A model generated the notes under the pieces. That model did not search any database. It was not told where the DNA came from and was given only the letters and a program-made list of their open reading frames with translations. Of a stretch of 64,000 bases of DNA, positions 51,683 to 63,252 are shown piece by piece. Within the stretch, counting starts at the first letter, position 1; the number at the start of each line of letters is the position of its first letter. The translations under genes and the position numbers were made by a program. The stretch comes from Streptococcus pseudopneumoniae (GTDB lineage: Bacteria > Bacillota > Bacilli > Lactobacillales > Streptococcaceae): contig NZ_JUUZ01000010.1 in assembly GCF_001074155.1 (NCBI RefSeq), positions 43,962-107,961 of the forward strand, read 5' to 3'.

Positions 51683-52963
51683 CTATAGTGGAAAAATCGT
51701 AAATTCAACTAATTCACTATTATCGATAAAATGATGTCCTACCTCAAGAACATCATCCAAGGTCATTTCCTGTATAATCTTTGGTAAATCAAACAGGGTT
51801 GTTTCGTCAGAATATGACTGATATTGGGTTGCAATAAATTCTAAAGAGTTCATACTATGGAGAAATTCTCCATAAATTTCACTTTTGATTAAATCAAGAT
51901 GTTCCTCTGATACATCCGAATCTGTAGCAAAATTCTGAATTGCCTTTCGGAATTGATGCGAAATAGCAACAGGCTCCTTCGTGTCCATTGTCAGCATCAA
52001 AAAGTTAAAACGTCGATTGATCTCAACTTCTAAAGATAATGAAGAATCTAATTTCCCAGTTTCATACAAACTCTGAAATCTTTTAGAGGTCCAACCAAAC
52101 ATCATCGTAAATAACGCTCTTAATAGAACGCTATATCGATAGCAGTCCTGATGACCCATATCAGAATTCGTTCGAACTCCTATTGCTAATTTAGGTGATG
52201 CAACATCCATACGAATGCTCTCCACCTTCTTTACAGGGTGTAAAGCGATTGGTTCTTTTGAATTTTGAACTATACAACCTCCAACATCCTTTTGCGAGAA
52301 ATAATTCTGTATCAACTCTAAATCAAAATTTCCAACGAGGAAAATTTGGCTATTGACAGGAGTGTAAAATTCATCAAAATTGTCCCGTAGATCGTCTAAA
52401 CTAATATCTTCGATCGAATCTTCAGTCCCAACAATATCTGAAGCTAGTGGAGTTTCTGGATATAGATTTGCAAGTGTTTTAAAGAACAAGCAAGAATCAG
52501 GATCATCCTGATACATTTCGCGTTCTTGTTGAATAATATCCTTTTCTCGTTCAACAGATTCTTCAGTAATGTTAAAGCTAGTAACAAGCTCGTCAAGCAA
52601 GTCCAAACACTCAGAGACATTGTCAGAGGTTGAAAAAAGATAACTTGTATTTGTAAAGCTTGTAAAGGCGTTACTATCTGCACCTAATTTGGTAAATGCA
52701 GCCATGATATCTTCAGAATTTTCTCTTTCAAAAAGTTTATGTTCTAAAAAATGAGCAATACCCTTAGGATATGTTTTCTTTTTACTATCTCTAGCTGTAA
52801 ACTCAGTGTCAACTGAACCAACATAGACAGTTACTACACCATAAACTTCGTTAAAATCATTTTTAGGAAGTAAAGAAACTGTCAATCCATTTTCTAATTT
52901 TGCTTGATAAAGAGTTTCCTTTACAGCAGGATAATATTTCTCTTGAAAAGTAACTCTAGTCAT
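51683..52963 (-). CDS. M16 peptidase with intact zinc motif (YfmH type)
   Basis: A 426-residue M16 (pitrilysin/insulinase-like) protein. The inverted zinc motif HxxEH is present in KGIAHFLEHKLFE, with downstream Glu residues in ESVEREKDIIQQEREMY. In streptococci and bacilli this pair of genes is annotated as EF-P-modification-associated YfmF/YfmH; the true role is uncertain. Its start overlaps the partner gene stop by 4 bases. It is the catalytic half of a presumed heterodimer. Confidence 0.9.
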   Translation of the reverse strand: MTRVTFQEKYYPAVKETLYQAKLENGLTVSLLPKNDFNEVYGVVTVYVGSVDTEFTARDSKKKTYPKGIAHFLEHKLFERENSEDIMAAFTKLGADSNAFTSFTNTSYLFSTSDNVSECLDLLDELVTSFNITEESVEREKDIIQQEREMYQDDPDSCLFFKTLANLYPETPLASDIVGTEDSIEDISLDDLRDNFDEFYTPVNSQIFLVGNFDLELIQNYFSQKDVGGCIVQNSKEPIALHPVKKVESIRMDVASPKLAIGVRTNSDMGHQDCYRYSVLLRALFTMMFGWTSKRFQSLYETGKLDSSLSLEVEINRRFNFLMLTMDTKEPVAISHQFRKAIQNFATDSDVSEEHLDLIKSEIYGEFLHSMNSLEFIATQYQSYSDETTLFDLPKIIQEMTLDDVLEVGHHFIDNSELVEFTIFPL

Positions 52964-54210
52964 TCCGCTCCTTCCATAAAATAGATAGCCTGCAATTTCA
53001 AACTAGATGCCGCCCTACAGATTTCATCCTTGTCAACTTGCTCTAGTCTCTCTATCAAAGTATCCATGTCTAAAACCGATTTACCAAAAAAGAGGCTTAA
53101 GTATTCTCTATCTATAATCGAATCTTGATTATCCTGACTCAACAACATCGTCCTACGAATCATTTCCTTAGTTTGATTAACTTCAGGATCTGTAAATCTA
53201 CCATTTTTGATAGCTAACAATTGATCATTCATCAATTTTCTTACCTTGTTTCGATTTTGACGATTTATCCCAGCAAACAATCTTAAAAATCCACTAAAGA
53301 GATCTAAGTGACTAGAAACCGTGTAAGCCAACCCTTCCTTTTCCCTAACTTGGGTAAACAATTTAGAGTGCGGGAAAGCTCCAAGCAAACCATTCACGAG
53401 AAGCAAGGCCATCTTTTGATCATCTCCATAACCAATTGTGCTATGATAACCCATTTCTAGAATAGACTGACCTAGGTTTTTCCTAGCAATTCCTTCTCTA
53501 AGAACATTTGAATAACCTTGCTGATATTGAATGTTTACAGTTTCTTTACGACCTGTCAAGTTAAATTTCTTCAAGTTTTCTAAGACTTCAATTTCATTAA
53601 AATCACCTAAAAAGAATAAATCAATTCTATCTTCTTTCAGCATTTTTTGAAAACTTGAATAGCAAGATTTAGAAGTCTCTTCAGAAATTCTGGCAATTAA
53701 ATCTCTAGGAACTAACTGCATTGATTCTTCTTGGAAAAACAACTGATCCAATTCTTTATGGGCAAAGAAGAAAGGATCCTCTAATTCTGATTCTAATCTC
53801 ACCAACAATTGTTTTTTTTCAATTTCAAAGGCATTGTTCTCAAATTCATCTTCATTTGACAATGGATTAAATATGACTTGATACAATAATTCTAAAATCT
53901 GAGCAGTTAAGACGTTTTTCTTACTTAAAAATTCATCTCGAACATAAGTCAAACTCACGTCTACTAAGTGACTTTGCCCCCTTCTATAAGCATGAGTTGA
54001 CAAATCTGCTCCATACAATGCTGCCAGATGTTTTCTAAGAACCTGAGCAGTTGGATAGCCTTTATTAGCAGTTTCAAGCATACTGGCACTTAGCATGCGA
54101 CCAGAAATTAAATCCAGAGATAATGGAGCTGTGAAACGCATGGTTATTTTATTTGTCTTAAACTTTTTAGATTGGATAAAATGCACTGCAATTCCAGGGA
54201 ATAACTCCAT
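52960..54210 (-). CDS. M16 peptidase-like partner lacking the zinc motif (YfmF type)
   Basis: A 416-residue M16-fold protein in which the HxxEH zinc site is absent: the matching region reads LSASMLETANKGYPTAQVLR. The Arg/Tyr-type substrate segment is kept (GAFPHSKLFTQVREKEGLAYTVSSHLD). Together with the next gene it likely forms the usual active/inactive heterodimer. AAAGGAGG precedes the start, and it is the first gene of the operon running to mreD. Confidence 0.88.
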   Translation of the reverse strand: MELFPGIAVHFIQSKKFKTNKITMRFTAPLSLDLISGRMLSASMLETANKGYPTAQVLRKHLAALYGADLSTHAYRRGQSHLVDVSLTYVRDEFLSKKNVLTAQILELLYQVIFNPLSNEDEFENNAFEIEKKQLLVRLESELEDPFFFAHKELDQLFFQEESMQLVPRDLIARISEETSKSCYSSFQKMLKEDRIDLFFLGDFNEIEVLENLKKFNLTGRKETVNIQYQQGYSNVLREGIARKNLGQSILEMGYHSTIGYGDDQKMALLLVNGLLGAFPHSKLFTQVREKEGLAYTVSSHLDLFSGFLRLFAGINRQNRNKVRKLMNDQLLAIKNGRFTDPEVNQTKEMIRRTMLLSQDNQDSIIDREYLSLFFGKSVLDMDTLIERLEQVDKDEICRAASSLKLQAIYFMEGAE

Positions 54211-54237
54211 CTTTTACCTCCTTTTACATAGAGTTCT

Positions 54238-54246
54238 ATTATACCA
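54238..54246 (-). promoter_or_regulatory. Extended -10 promoter of the M16-rodZ-pgsA-ecf-mre operon
   Basis: Minus strand TGGTATAAT, 27 bases before the start of the first gene. Confidence 0.75.
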
Positions 54247-54340
54247 TGAAAACGAAAATTTTTCCTGTTCTCTTTGACTCTTTTGAAATTAAAATCGTTT
54301 TCATATCAGTAGTTTCTTCTCAACTATTTTGTGCAAAATA

Positions 54341-54349
54341 TGGTATAAT
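54341..54349 (+). promoter_or_regulatory. Extended -10 promoter of rlbA-recF
   Basis: TGGTATAAT, a perfect extended -10, divergent from the M16 operon promoter about 100 bases away. Confidence 0.75.
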
Positions 54350-54369
54350 ATCAAAGATTGAGGTGAACT

Positions 54370-54738
54370 ATGGAATACAAATTATTTGAAGAATTTATTA
54401 CTCTCCAAGCTCTTTTGAAAGATCTTGGAATCATCCAAAGTGGCGGTGCTATTAAATCTTTTTTATCTGACCATCTTGTATATTTTAATGGAGAATTAGA
54501 AAATCGTCGAGGCAAGAAAATTAGAATCGGGGATTCTATTGAAATCCCTGATTTAAAAACTCAAATTATTCTAGTTAAACCAACATCAGAAGAACTAGAG
54601 GAGTTTCGTCTAGAAAAACTTGAGAAAGAACGTGTAGCTAAACTTGTCAAGGAAATGAATAAAAAAGTTCAAAAAAAGCCAACAAAAAAAGCTCAAGCAA
54701 CAAAAACAAAACCTACACCACGTTTCCCAGGTAGATAA
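54370..54738 (+). CDS. rlbA: S4-domain RNA-binding protein RlbA/YaaA
   Basis: A 122-residue protein with an S4-type RNA-binding fold in residues 1-70 ([43 protein letters not shown] as the core) and a basic Lys-rich tail ([20 protein letters not shown]). It is the small S4 protein that usually precedes recF; it is thought to act in ribosome assembly. The recF start is 2 bases after its stop. Confidence 0.9.
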   Translation: MEYKLFEEFITLQALLKDLGIIQSGGAIKSFLSDHLVYFNGELENRRGKKIRIGDSIEIPDLKTQIILVKPTSEELEEFRLEKLEKERVAKLVKEMNKKVQKKPTKKAQATKTKPTPRFPGR

Positions 54739-54740
54739 TT

Positions 54741-55832
54741 ATGTGGTTGAAAAACTTATCCATTAAACAATTTCGTAACTATCATAATATCGAAATTGAT
54801 TTTAATCCAAAATTAAATGTATTTGTTGGCCGGAACGCTCAAGGAAAAACCAATCTTCTCGAAAGTATTTACTTTTTAGCCTTAACAAGAAGTCATCGAG
54901 CAAAGACTGATAAAAATTTAATTCAATTTGAAGAAGAACAACTGCAAGTTTCTGGAATCTTGCAAAAGAAAACAGCAACCATTCCACTTGAAATTGACCT
55001 AACACAAAAAGGGCGAATTACTAAAGTGAACTACTTAAAACAAGCTCGCCTATCAGACTATATTGGTCATATGAATGTTGTCTTATTCGCTCCAGAAGAT
55101 TTACAACTTGTCAAAGGCGCTCCGGCCATTCGTCGTAAATTCATTGACATAGAATTAGGGCAAATTAAACCGATTTACTTGTCAGACCTGTCAAGTTATA
55201 ACCACGTCCTTAAACAGAGAAATACCTATCTCAAATCTACACAAAACATAGATGAGACTTTCCTATCTGTTCTTGATGACCAAATAGTAGAATATGGCTG
55301 TCGTGTAATGATTCATCGAGCTGACTTTATCCAGAAAATGGAACTCTTTGGCAAGAAAAAACATTTTGACATCTCAGATCAGTTAGAAGAACTGTCAATC
55401 TATTATCAACCTTCTGTAAATTTTGTTGACAAGGAACATTTGGCTGAATCTTTCCATATAGCACTTCAAAAAAGTAGATCCAGAGATTTATTTAAGAAGA
55501 ATACTGGAGTTGGTCCTCATCGGGATGATATGATTTTCATGATTAATGGAATGGAAGCAAGTTTCGGAAGTCAAGGCCAACATCGTAGCTTGGTGCTTTC
55601 TATAAAACTTGCTGAAATCGAATTGATGGAGAGCATTACCAAAGAATCTCCTATTCTTTTGCTTGACGATGTCATGAGTGAACTTGACAATAATCGTCAA
55701 CTTAAATTATTGGAAACTATTTCTCATAACATTCAAACTTTTATTACAACTACTAGTTTAGACCATCTTCAAAACTTGCCTGATAACTTGAGCGTCTTTA
55801 CAGTAGATAATGGTCAATTGACTGTAAATTAA
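54741..55832 (+). CDS. recF: DNA replication and repair protein RecF
   Basis: A 363-residue SMC-like ATPase that helps load RecA at gaps. Walker A is [20 protein letters not shown], the signature region [21 protein letters not shown], and Walker [13 protein letters not shown]. Typical length. As in other streptococci it is not next to dnaA/dnaN but pairs with rlbA and ends against guaB on the other strand. Confidence 0.96.
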   Translation: MWLKNLSIKQFRNYHNIEIDFNPKLNVFVGRNAQGKTNLLESIYFLALTRSHRAKTDKNLIQFEEEQLQVSGILQKKTATIPLEIDLTQKGRITKVNYLKQARLSDYIGHMNVVLFAPEDLQLVKGAPAIRRKFIDIELGQIKPIYLSDLSSYNHVLKQRNTYLKSTQNIDETFLSVLDDQIVEYGCRVMIHRADFIQKMELFGKKKHFDISDQLEELSIYYQPSVNFVDKEHLAESFHIALQKSRSRDLFKKNTGVGPHRDDMIFMINGMEASFGSQGQHRSLVLSIKLAEIELMESITKESPILLLDDVMSELDNNRQLKLLETISHNIQTFITTTSLDHLQNLPDNLSVFTVDNGQLTVN

Positions 55833-55852
55833 ACTTTACATCTATGTAAAAT

Positions 55853-55885
55853 AAAAAAATCTCCCGTTTAACAGGAGATTTTTTA
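55853..55885. terminator. Bidirectional terminator between recF and guaB
   Basis: Stem AAAAAATCTCC-N9-GGAGATTTTTT serves the converging recF and guaB genes. Confidence 0.9.
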
Positions 55886-57394
<1,509 letters not shown>

Positions 57395-57418
57395 CTAAAC
57401 GCTTTTTGTATTGTATCT

Positions 57419-57446
57419 ATCATACCATTCTATGAAAATTTGTCAA
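57419..57446 (-). promoter_or_regulatory. Promoter of guaB
   Basis: Minus strand: -35 TTGACA (57446-57441), 16-base spacer, -10 TATGAT (57424-57419). No purine riboswitch was recognised in the 55-base leader. Confidence 0.8.
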
Positions 57447-57465
57447 TTAAATTTATAAGAGAATA

Positions 57466-57509
57466 AATAAAAAACTATCCCTCTTATTTTAAAGAAGAAA
57501 TAGTTTTAT
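57466..57509 (-). terminator. Terminator of trpS
   Basis: Minus-strand stem AAAACTAT..ATAGTTTT with further inner pairing, followed by TTTATTTATT. Confidence 0.7.
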
Positions 57510-57526
57510 AGTTCATATTTTATCCA

Positions 57527-58552
57527 TTAGTGAAAGTAATTTAGACCCATTGCAGCTTTTACTTCTGATAGTGTTTGCCCAGCAACTTCTCGAGCTTTTT
57601 CACTACCTTTTTGGAGCATATTATAAACCTCACCCATATCTTTAGCATATTCTAGGCGACGTTCACGGATTGGACCAAGTTCACGTTCTAGGATTTCAAG
57701 TAGGTAACGTTTAGTCTTAACATCACCAAGGCCTCCACGTTGATAATGTTCCTTCATTTCAGCAATTTCTTGAGCATCCTCAGGTCGACCGAATACGTCC
57801 AAGTAATGGAAAACCATATTTCCTTCAATCTTACCTGGATCCTCAACACGAATATGATCTGGATCGGTATACATACTCATTACTTTTTTACGCAAAGTAT
57901 CTGCATCATCAGCTAGGTAAATTCCATTATTAAGTGATTTCGACATTTTGGCATTACCATCAAGACCTGGTAAACGTCCCGCACCTTCGTGCTCAGGGTA
58001 AATTCCTTCTGGTTCTACTAAAACATCACAGTTATAGGCATGGTTGAAAGAACGCACAATTTCACGTGTTTGTTCAATCATCGGCTTTTGATCATTCCCT
58101 ACTGGAACCAAGTTAGCCTTAAATGCTGTAATATCTGCTGCTTGCGCAACTGGATAAACTAAAAATCCAGTTGGTATACTTTCTCCAAAGCCTTTTTGAG
58201 CAATTTCAGTCTTTACGGTTGGATTTCGTTCTAAACGAGCTAATGAAACTAGGTTCATATAATACATAGAGAGCTCTGCCAATTCTGGAATCTGACTTTG
58301 AATGAAAATCGTTGCTTTATTAGGATCTAACCCCACTGCAAGATAGTCCAAAGCAACATTCCCAATAGACTCTACAATAGTTTGTGGATCTTTTGCATGG
58401 TCTGTTAGTGCTTGCTGGTCAGCTAAAAAGACAAACATGTCATATTTATTTTCTTCTTGTAGTAAGACACGATTTTTCAAACTACCAACGTAGTGCCCAA
58501 TATGTAATTTCCCCGTTGGACGATCTCCTGTTAAAATAATGGGTTTACTCAT
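57527..58552 (-). CDS. trpS: Tryptophanyl-tRNA synthetase
   Basis: A 341-residue class I synthetase. The HIGH motif is in [17 protein letters not shown] and the KMSKS motif in [15 protein letters not shown]. Typical single-domain length. It is preceded by AAAGGAG and an extended -10 promoter; no T-box leader (no AGGGTGGNACCGCG-like element) was found in the 207-base gap to the divergent ABC-F gene. Confidence 0.97.
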   Translation of the reverse strand: MSKPIILTGDRPTGKLHIGHYVGSLKNRVLLQEENKYDMFVFLADQQALTDHAKDPQTIVESIGNVALDYLAVGLDPNKATIFIQSQIPELAELSMYYMNLVSLARLERNPTVKTEIAQKGFGESIPTGFLVYPVAQAADITAFKANLVPVGNDQKPMIEQTREIVRSFNHAYNCDVLVEPEGIYPEHEGAGRLPGLDGNAKMSKSLNNGIYLADDADTLRKKVMSMYTDPDHIRVEDPGKIEGNMVFHYLDVFGRPEDAQEIAEMKEHYQRGGLGDVKTKRYLLEILERELGPIRERRLEYAKDMGEVYNMLQKGSEKAREVAGQTLSEVKAAMGLNYFH

Positions 58553-58580
58553 CTTATTCTCCTTTGATATGGTCCTTTCA

Positions 58581-58589
58581 ATTATAGCA
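58581..58589 (-). promoter_or_regulatory. Extended -10 promoter of trpS
   Basis: Minus strand TGCTATAAT, a perfect extended -10, 28 bases before the trpS start. Confidence 0.7.
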
Positions 58590-58700
58590 TTTTTTTAATA
58601 AAAAGGCAGATAATTTTTTTATTGAAACAATAGAGATGTTACCCCTTTCAATCGTAAAGAGGTTGTCAACTTTGTTTACAAAAAATTGACAAATAAAAAT

Positions 58701-58729
58701 TTGAATAATTGGTGATTTTCTAGTAGAAT
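58701..58729 (+). promoter_or_regulatory. Promoter of the ABC-F gene
   Basis: -35 TTGAAT (58701-58706), 17-base spacer, -10 TAGAAT (58724-58729). An inverted repeat TTGTCAA..TTGACAA (58664-58692) lies just upstream. Confidence 0.6.
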
Positions 58730-58759
58730 TAGAGTATTACATATAATAGGAGAAAAACT

Positions 58760-60382
58760 TTGCTAACAGTATCTGATGTTTCACTACGTTTTAGTGATCG
58801 TAAACTTTTTGATGATGTAAACATCAAATTTACAGAAGGAAATACCTATGGTTTGATTGGTGCCAACGGTGCTGGAAAATCAACCTTTTTAAAAATCTTA
58901 GCTGGGGATATTGAACCGACAACCGGACATATCTCTCTTGGACCAGACGAACGTCTTTCAGTACTTCGTCAAAATCACTTTGACTACGAAGATGAGCGTG
59001 TTATTGATGTTGTTATCATGGGTAATGAAAAACTATACAACATTATGAAAGAAAAAGACGCCATTTATATGAAAGAAGATTTTTCAGAAGAAGATGGTGT
59101 TCGCGCAGCTGAACTTGAAGGAGAATTCGCTGAACTAGGTGGTTGGGAAGCTGAGAGTGAAGCTTCACAACTCTTACAAAATTTGAATATTCCAGAAGAA
59201 CTTCATTACCAAAATATGAGTGAACTAGCAAATGGCGACAAAGTAAAGGTTCTCCTTGCTAAAGCCCTCTTTGGTAAACCAGATGTCCTTCTTTTGGACG
59301 AGCCAACCAATGGTCTGGATATTCAATCCATCACTTGGCTAGAGGATTTCCTAATCGACTTTGATAATACTGTCATTGTCGTATCCCACGACCGTCACTT
59401 CTTGAATAAAGTATGTACTCACATGGCTGACCTGGACTTTGGAAAAATCAAACTCTATGTCGGAAACTACGACTTCTGGAAGGAATCTTCTGAGCTTGCT
59501 GCTAAATTGCTAGCAGACCGTAATGCTAAAGCAGAAGAAAAAATCAAACAACTTCAAGAATTCGTTGCTCGTTTCTCTGCTAATGCTTCTAAATCAAGAC
59601 AAGCAACTTCACGTAAAAAAATGCTTGACAAGATTGAGCTAGAGGAAATTGTTCCTTCTAGTCGTAAATATCCATTCATCAGCTTTAAAGCTGAACGTGA
59701 AATTGGGAACGACCTCTTGACAGTAGAAAATCTATCTGTAAAGATTGACGGTGAAACTATTCTTGACAACATCAGCTTCATCTTGCGTCCAGGTGACAAG
59801 ACAGCTCTTATCGGACAAAATGACATCCAAACAACTGCCTTGATTCGTGCCATTATGGGTGAAATTGACTATGAAGGGACTGTCAAGTGGGGAGTTACAA
59901 CTAGTCGCTCTTACTTGCCAAAAGACAATTCAGCTGATTTTGCTGGCAGTGAATCTATCCTTGACTGGCTCCGTCAATTCGCAAGTAAAGAAGAAGATGA
60001 CAACACTTTTTTGCGTGGTTTCCTAGGTCGTATGCTCTTCTCTGGAGACGAAGTTAACAAACCTGTAAACGTCTTGTCAGGGGGAGAAAAGGTGCGCGTG
60101 ATGCTCTCAAAACTCATGCTTTTAAAATCAAACGTTCTTGTACTTGACGATCCTACAAATCACTTAGACTTGGAATCTATCTCAAGCTTGAACGATGGAT
60201 TGAAAAACTTTAAAGAGTCCATCATTTTTGCCAGTCACGACCATGAGTTTATTCAAACTTTGGCTAACCACATTATTGTCTTATCTAAAAACGGCGTCAT
60301 CGATCGTATTGATGAAACCTATGATGAATTCTTAGAAAATGCTGAAGTTCAAGCAAAAGTCAAAGAACTTTGGAAAGATTAG
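58760..60382 (+). CDS. ABC-F family ATPase (YbiT/YkpA-like) with one degenerate ATP site
   Basis: A 540-residue soluble protein of two ABC domains joined by the ABC-F linker helix (~240-300), a family that acts on ribosomes. Domain 1 has Walker A GANGAGKST and Walker B VLLLDEPTNGLD, but its signature reads ELANGDKVKV instead of LSGGE. Domain 2 has the signature LSGGEKVRV, but its Walker A reads GQNDIQTT with no GK, and its Walker B ends LDDPTNHLD. The start is TTG, supported by AGGAG with a 7-base spacing and by the family N-terminus MLTVSDVSLRFSDRKLF. The most likely role is relief of stalled ribosomes; antibiotic protection is not implied. Confidence 0.92.
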   Translation: MLTVSDVSLRFSDRKLFDDVNIKFTEGNTYGLIGANGAGKSTFLKILAGDIEPTTGHISLGPDERLSVLRQNHFDYEDERVIDVVIMGNEKLYNIMKEKDAIYMKEDFSEEDGVRAAELEGEFAELGGWEAESEASQLLQNLNIPEELHYQNMSELANGDKVKVLLAKALFGKPDVLLLDEPTNGLDIQSITWLEDFLIDFDNTVIVVSHDRHFLNKVCTHMADLDFGKIKLYVGNYDFWKESSELAAKLLADRNAKAEEKIKQLQEFVARFSANASKSRQATSRKKMLDKIELEEIVPSSRKYPFISFKAEREIGNDLLTVENLSVKIDGETILDNISFILRPGDKTALIGQNDIQTTALIRAIMGEIDYEGTVKWGVTTSRSYLPKDNSADFAGSESILDWLRQFASKEEDDNTFLRGFLGRMLFSGDEVNKPVNVLSGGEKVRVMLSKLMLLKSNVLVLDDPTNHLDLESISSLNDGLKNFKESIIFASHDHEFIQTLANHIIVLSKNGVIDRIDETYDEFLENAEVQAKVKELWKD

Positions 60383-60391
60383 GTAAAACTT

Positions 60392-60427
60392 AAAAAACTC
60401 AGTTGGGCTCCCAACTGAGTTTTTTTA
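60392..60427 (+). terminator. Terminator of the ABC-F gene
   Basis: Long stem AAAAAACTCAGTTGGG / CCCAACTGAGTTTTTTT right after the stop. Confidence 0.92.
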
Positions 60428-60485
60428 TTTCTTATTAATTTTTAGTTGATAGTTCTGTCAATCTGATTCTATTCAACCTATTCAT

Positions 60486-60501
60486 TGTTTCACGTGAAAC
60501 A
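60486..60501. other. parS chromosome-partition site
   Basis: TGTTTCACGTGAAACA, a perfect 16-base match to the consensus parS, in the gap between the ABC-F and yhgE genes. ParB binds such sites near oriC and recruits SMC. Confidence 0.95.
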
Positions 60502-60545
60502 TTCTATTATTAGATTTATAAATTCTTGACAAGATTCATGCACAT

Positions 60546-60576
60546 AAAAAATCGACCAAATTGGTCGATTTTTTTA
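60546..60576 (-). terminator. Terminator of the yhgE gene (bidirectional)
   Basis: Near-perfect stem AAAAAATCGACCAA / TTGGTCGATTTTTT overlapping the last codons of yhgE. Confidence 0.9.
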
Positions 60577-63228
60577 ATCTTCTTCCAGTTTTTTAGGTTG
60601 ATAAGCAAGCATACCTATTCCTATGAATAGAACTAAAGTTACGAGAAGGAAAATTACCTGATAATGAACATTCCCTGTCATAGAAATCGTTTGTCTCAAT
60701 CCTGAAACTGAATAACTCATTGGTAACCAAGGATTGACAGCCTTAAAGAAATCATTAGTCAAAGCAAGTGGATAAGTTCCTGCACTTGATGCTAATTGTA
60801 ATAATAGTAAAATAAGAGAGAAGAAAGCACCTAAGCGACTATTCCATGTCGTTAACGCGGTTACCATAGACATAAATGTCAAACTTGCGATGATGATTAA
60901 GAACAAGGTTCTCATTTCATGATTTGCCGTTAGACCGATAAGATGAACTCCTCCATAGACTAAGATAGCTGCTAAAACAGCTATAACTCCATTTATTTCG
61001 AAACGAGATTTAACCCAAGCCCAACGACTTTCAGGATGACGACCTGAAGGTAACTTAGCAAAAATCATATTTGTTGATAACGCAGCAACAAATAGGGCCA
61101 CAGATATCATATAAGGAGCCATAGCAATCCCATTTACAGGAACCTGATCATTGTCTGTTTTTGAAAGACTCAAGGGCTCAGATAATACTTCTGCATTATT
61201 AGACTCTGTTGATGCTGCTTTTAGTTGATTCCTAGCAACGTTCAATCCATGTTCTAGTCCAGTAGCTCCTACTTGTAAATTTTCAATACCAGCAGTTAAA
61301 GTTGTTCCACCATCTGCTAATTTCCCAGCACCATCAGCAATTTTCACTGCTCCACTTCCTAACTGAGAGCTAGCTGAAAGCAATTGACTTGATTTATCTG
61401 TTAATTGACTAGAACCTAGCTGTATTTTATCAAGTCCAGCAATTAAATCTGAACTCTTACTGTTTAATTGATGAGAACCAAATGAGAGTTTTTCGATACC
61501 TGTTACTAATTCTGGTGTTTTACCAGCTAGAGTATCCAAACCAGTTGTCAATTTTGAAGAGTTTTCTGTCAACTTACTTGATCCAGAAACCAATTGACCC
61601 AAACTTGTTGTTAAAGTTGTATTTTTTTCACTTAGTTGATTTACACCTAAAGAAATAGTATCCAATCCTTTAGTATACGCATTAACTCCATTTTCAATTG
61701 ATTGACTTCCAGGAACTAACTGATTATCTACAGCATTTTGCAACTGTGTAAATCCACTTGACATAGATGTCAAGGAACTAGACGCTATAGGTAAAAGTTG
61801 ATTTGCTTTAGTCTGTAAAGTAGAAAGATTAGAGACTGGTTGGTTTATACTTCCCAAATTTTCTTTTAAATCTCCTACCGTCGTTAAAATTGCTTTTGCT
61901 GACTCTATCGTAGAATTAGAATTATTTGAAACAGCTGCAGTCAGTTCTTGTTTCTGAGTATCAGTAAGAGATTGATAAGTTGCTGTTGCTTGAAGATTAG
62001 TAAGAATTTTTTCTTGCTCTGTTTGACTATTAGTCACAATAGTTTGAGCAAGAGTAGTTATAGTTGTTAAGTCATTAGATATTGTATTTTTAAGTTCAGT
62101 ATTATCTGAAATAGTTACAGTTTGAAGTGCTTTATTCAATTCATCTAAACTAGTTGCTAATTGAGTGATTTCCTCTTTTTGTTGAGATGAAGTATTCAAT
62201 TGAGTAGAAATTTCTTTAATCCCTTTATTTAATTGGGTAATACCATCTCTCAATGTATCTGATTGACTAGATAATTGATTTGCCCCAATAGATAGCTTGC
62301 CAACACCGCTTGTGTAAGCATTGACACCAACTGAAAATTGATTGAGACCTGTATTCAGTTGCGAAACTCCTCCTGCATATGACTTCATTCCAGTATTTAG
62401 CTGATTGACACCTGCTACTAATTCTGGAGTCTTAGAAGATAATTGATTAAGTCCAGTGTCAACCTGTGAAACTGCACTTGTATAGTTCTGTAAACCATCA
62501 TTAAATGTACCTAAGCCACTATTCAGTTGCTTTACTCCTGTTACATACGTTGTCAATCCTTTTGTAAATTGATTTGTGCCATCAGAAAAGGTTAAACTTG
62601 AACTAGCTAAAGTATCAAGATTAGAAGACAATGTCTGACTTCCTACAGCTAACTGACTAGCCCCATTGGCCAATTGTTCACTTCCATCAGCTGCCTTCGT
62701 TAAACCAGATTTTAAATCTCCCATCTTTTGAAATAAAGCTTTCGTATAGGTTTCGGTTACATTAGCAGAAACATTCTGTTTTAACTGTGTCATGGCAGAA
62801 TCACTCATCTTACTTGCAATGAAACTATGTCCACTAGAAGTTTGATAGTTAATATTCATTTGTTCTGGGTGATCTGATAGAATAGAAGCAGCCTTTTCAG
62901 ATAAGTCACTTGGCAAAGTTACTACCATATAGTAATCACCGTCTTCTAGACCCTTCTTACCTTCTTCTTCACTGACAAAATGAAAATCTAATGATTTATT
63001 TTGCTCTAAATTGGACACCATGTCTTTTCCAATAGTCATTGTGTTTCCATTATAAGATGCTTCTTTATCATTATTAACGACCGCTACAGGCAACTCAGAT
63101 AATTTGCCATATGGATCCCACATAGATGATAAAAATATGATGTTGTATAAAGCAGGAATAAGAGAAATCCCTATCATTACAATGATAAAGGTTGGTTTTT
63201 TAAAAATTGCTTTCCATTCTTTAAACAT
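60574..63228 (-). CDS. YhgE/Pip-family membrane protein
   Basis: An 884-residue YhgE/Pip (phage infection protein-like) ABC-2-type membrane protein. One N-terminal helix (PTFIIVMIGISLIPALYNIIF) leads to the conserved YGKLSELPVAVVNNDKEASYNG segment and a large extracytoplasmic region (~170-680) built from repeated 7-residue-type units with Leu and Gly (ASQLAVGSQTLSSNL; VNQLNTGMKSYAGGVSQLN; LDKIQLGSSQLTDKSSQLL). At the C-terminus there are about five to six helices. The start at MFKEWKAIFKKP has AAAGGAG upstream. It is divergent from a TetR gene that very probably controls it. The exact cargo or function is unknown; relatives serve as phage receptors or accompany secretion. Confidence 0.9.
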   Translation of the reverse strand: MFKEWKAIFKKPTFIIVMIGISLIPALYNIIFLSSMWDPYGKLSELPVAVVNNDKEASYNGNTMTIGKDMVSNLEQNKSLDFHFVSEEEGKKGLEDGDYYMVVTLPSDLSEKAASILSDHPEQMNINYQTSSGHSFIASKMSDSAMTQLKQNVSANVTETYTKALFQKMGDLKSGLTKAADGSEQLANGASQLAVGSQTLSSNLDTLASSSLTFSDGTNQFTKGLTTYVTGVKQLNSGLGTFNDGLQNYTSAVSQVDTGLNQLSSKTPELVAGVNQLNTGMKSYAGGVSQLNTGLNQFSVGVNAYTSGVGKLSIGANQLSSQSDTLRDGITQLNKGIKEISTQLNTSSQQKEEITQLATSLDELNKALQTVTISDNTELKNTISNDLTTITTLAQTIVTNSQTEQEKILTNLQATATYQSLTDTQKQELTAAVSNNSNSTIESAKAILTTVGDLKENLGSINQPVSNLSTLQTKANQLLPIASSSLTSMSSGFTQLQNAVDNQLVPGSQSIENGVNAYTKGLDTISLGVNQLSEKNTTLTTSLGQLVSGSSKLTENSSKLTTGLDTLAGKTPELVTGIEKLSFGSHQLNSKSSDLIAGLDKIQLGSSQLTDKSSQLLSASSQLGSGAVKIADGAGKLADGGTTLTAGIENLQVGATGLEHGLNVARNQLKAASTESNNAEVLSEPLSLSKTDNDQVPVNGIAMAPYMISVALFVAALSTNMIFAKLPSGRHPESRWAWVKSRFEINGVIAVLAAILVYGGVHLIGLTANHEMRTLFLIIIASLTFMSMVTALTTWNSRLGAFFSLILLLLQLASSAGTYPLALTNDFFKAVNPWLPMSYSVSGLRQTISMTGNVHYQVIFLLVTLVLFIGIGMLAYQPKKLEED

Positions 63229-63252
63229 ATTGTCTCCTTTTTTACACATATT

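Noticed and set aside
58553..58759. T-box riboswitch for trpS
   Set aside because: The leader is about 20-30 bases from an extended -10, with no T-box sequence or antiterminator in the gap.
61200..62700. Possible DNA tandem repeat in yhgE
   Set aside because: The periodicity is at protein level (Leu/Gly heptad-type units of YhgE proteins) with divergent codons; no recent DNA repeat expansion.
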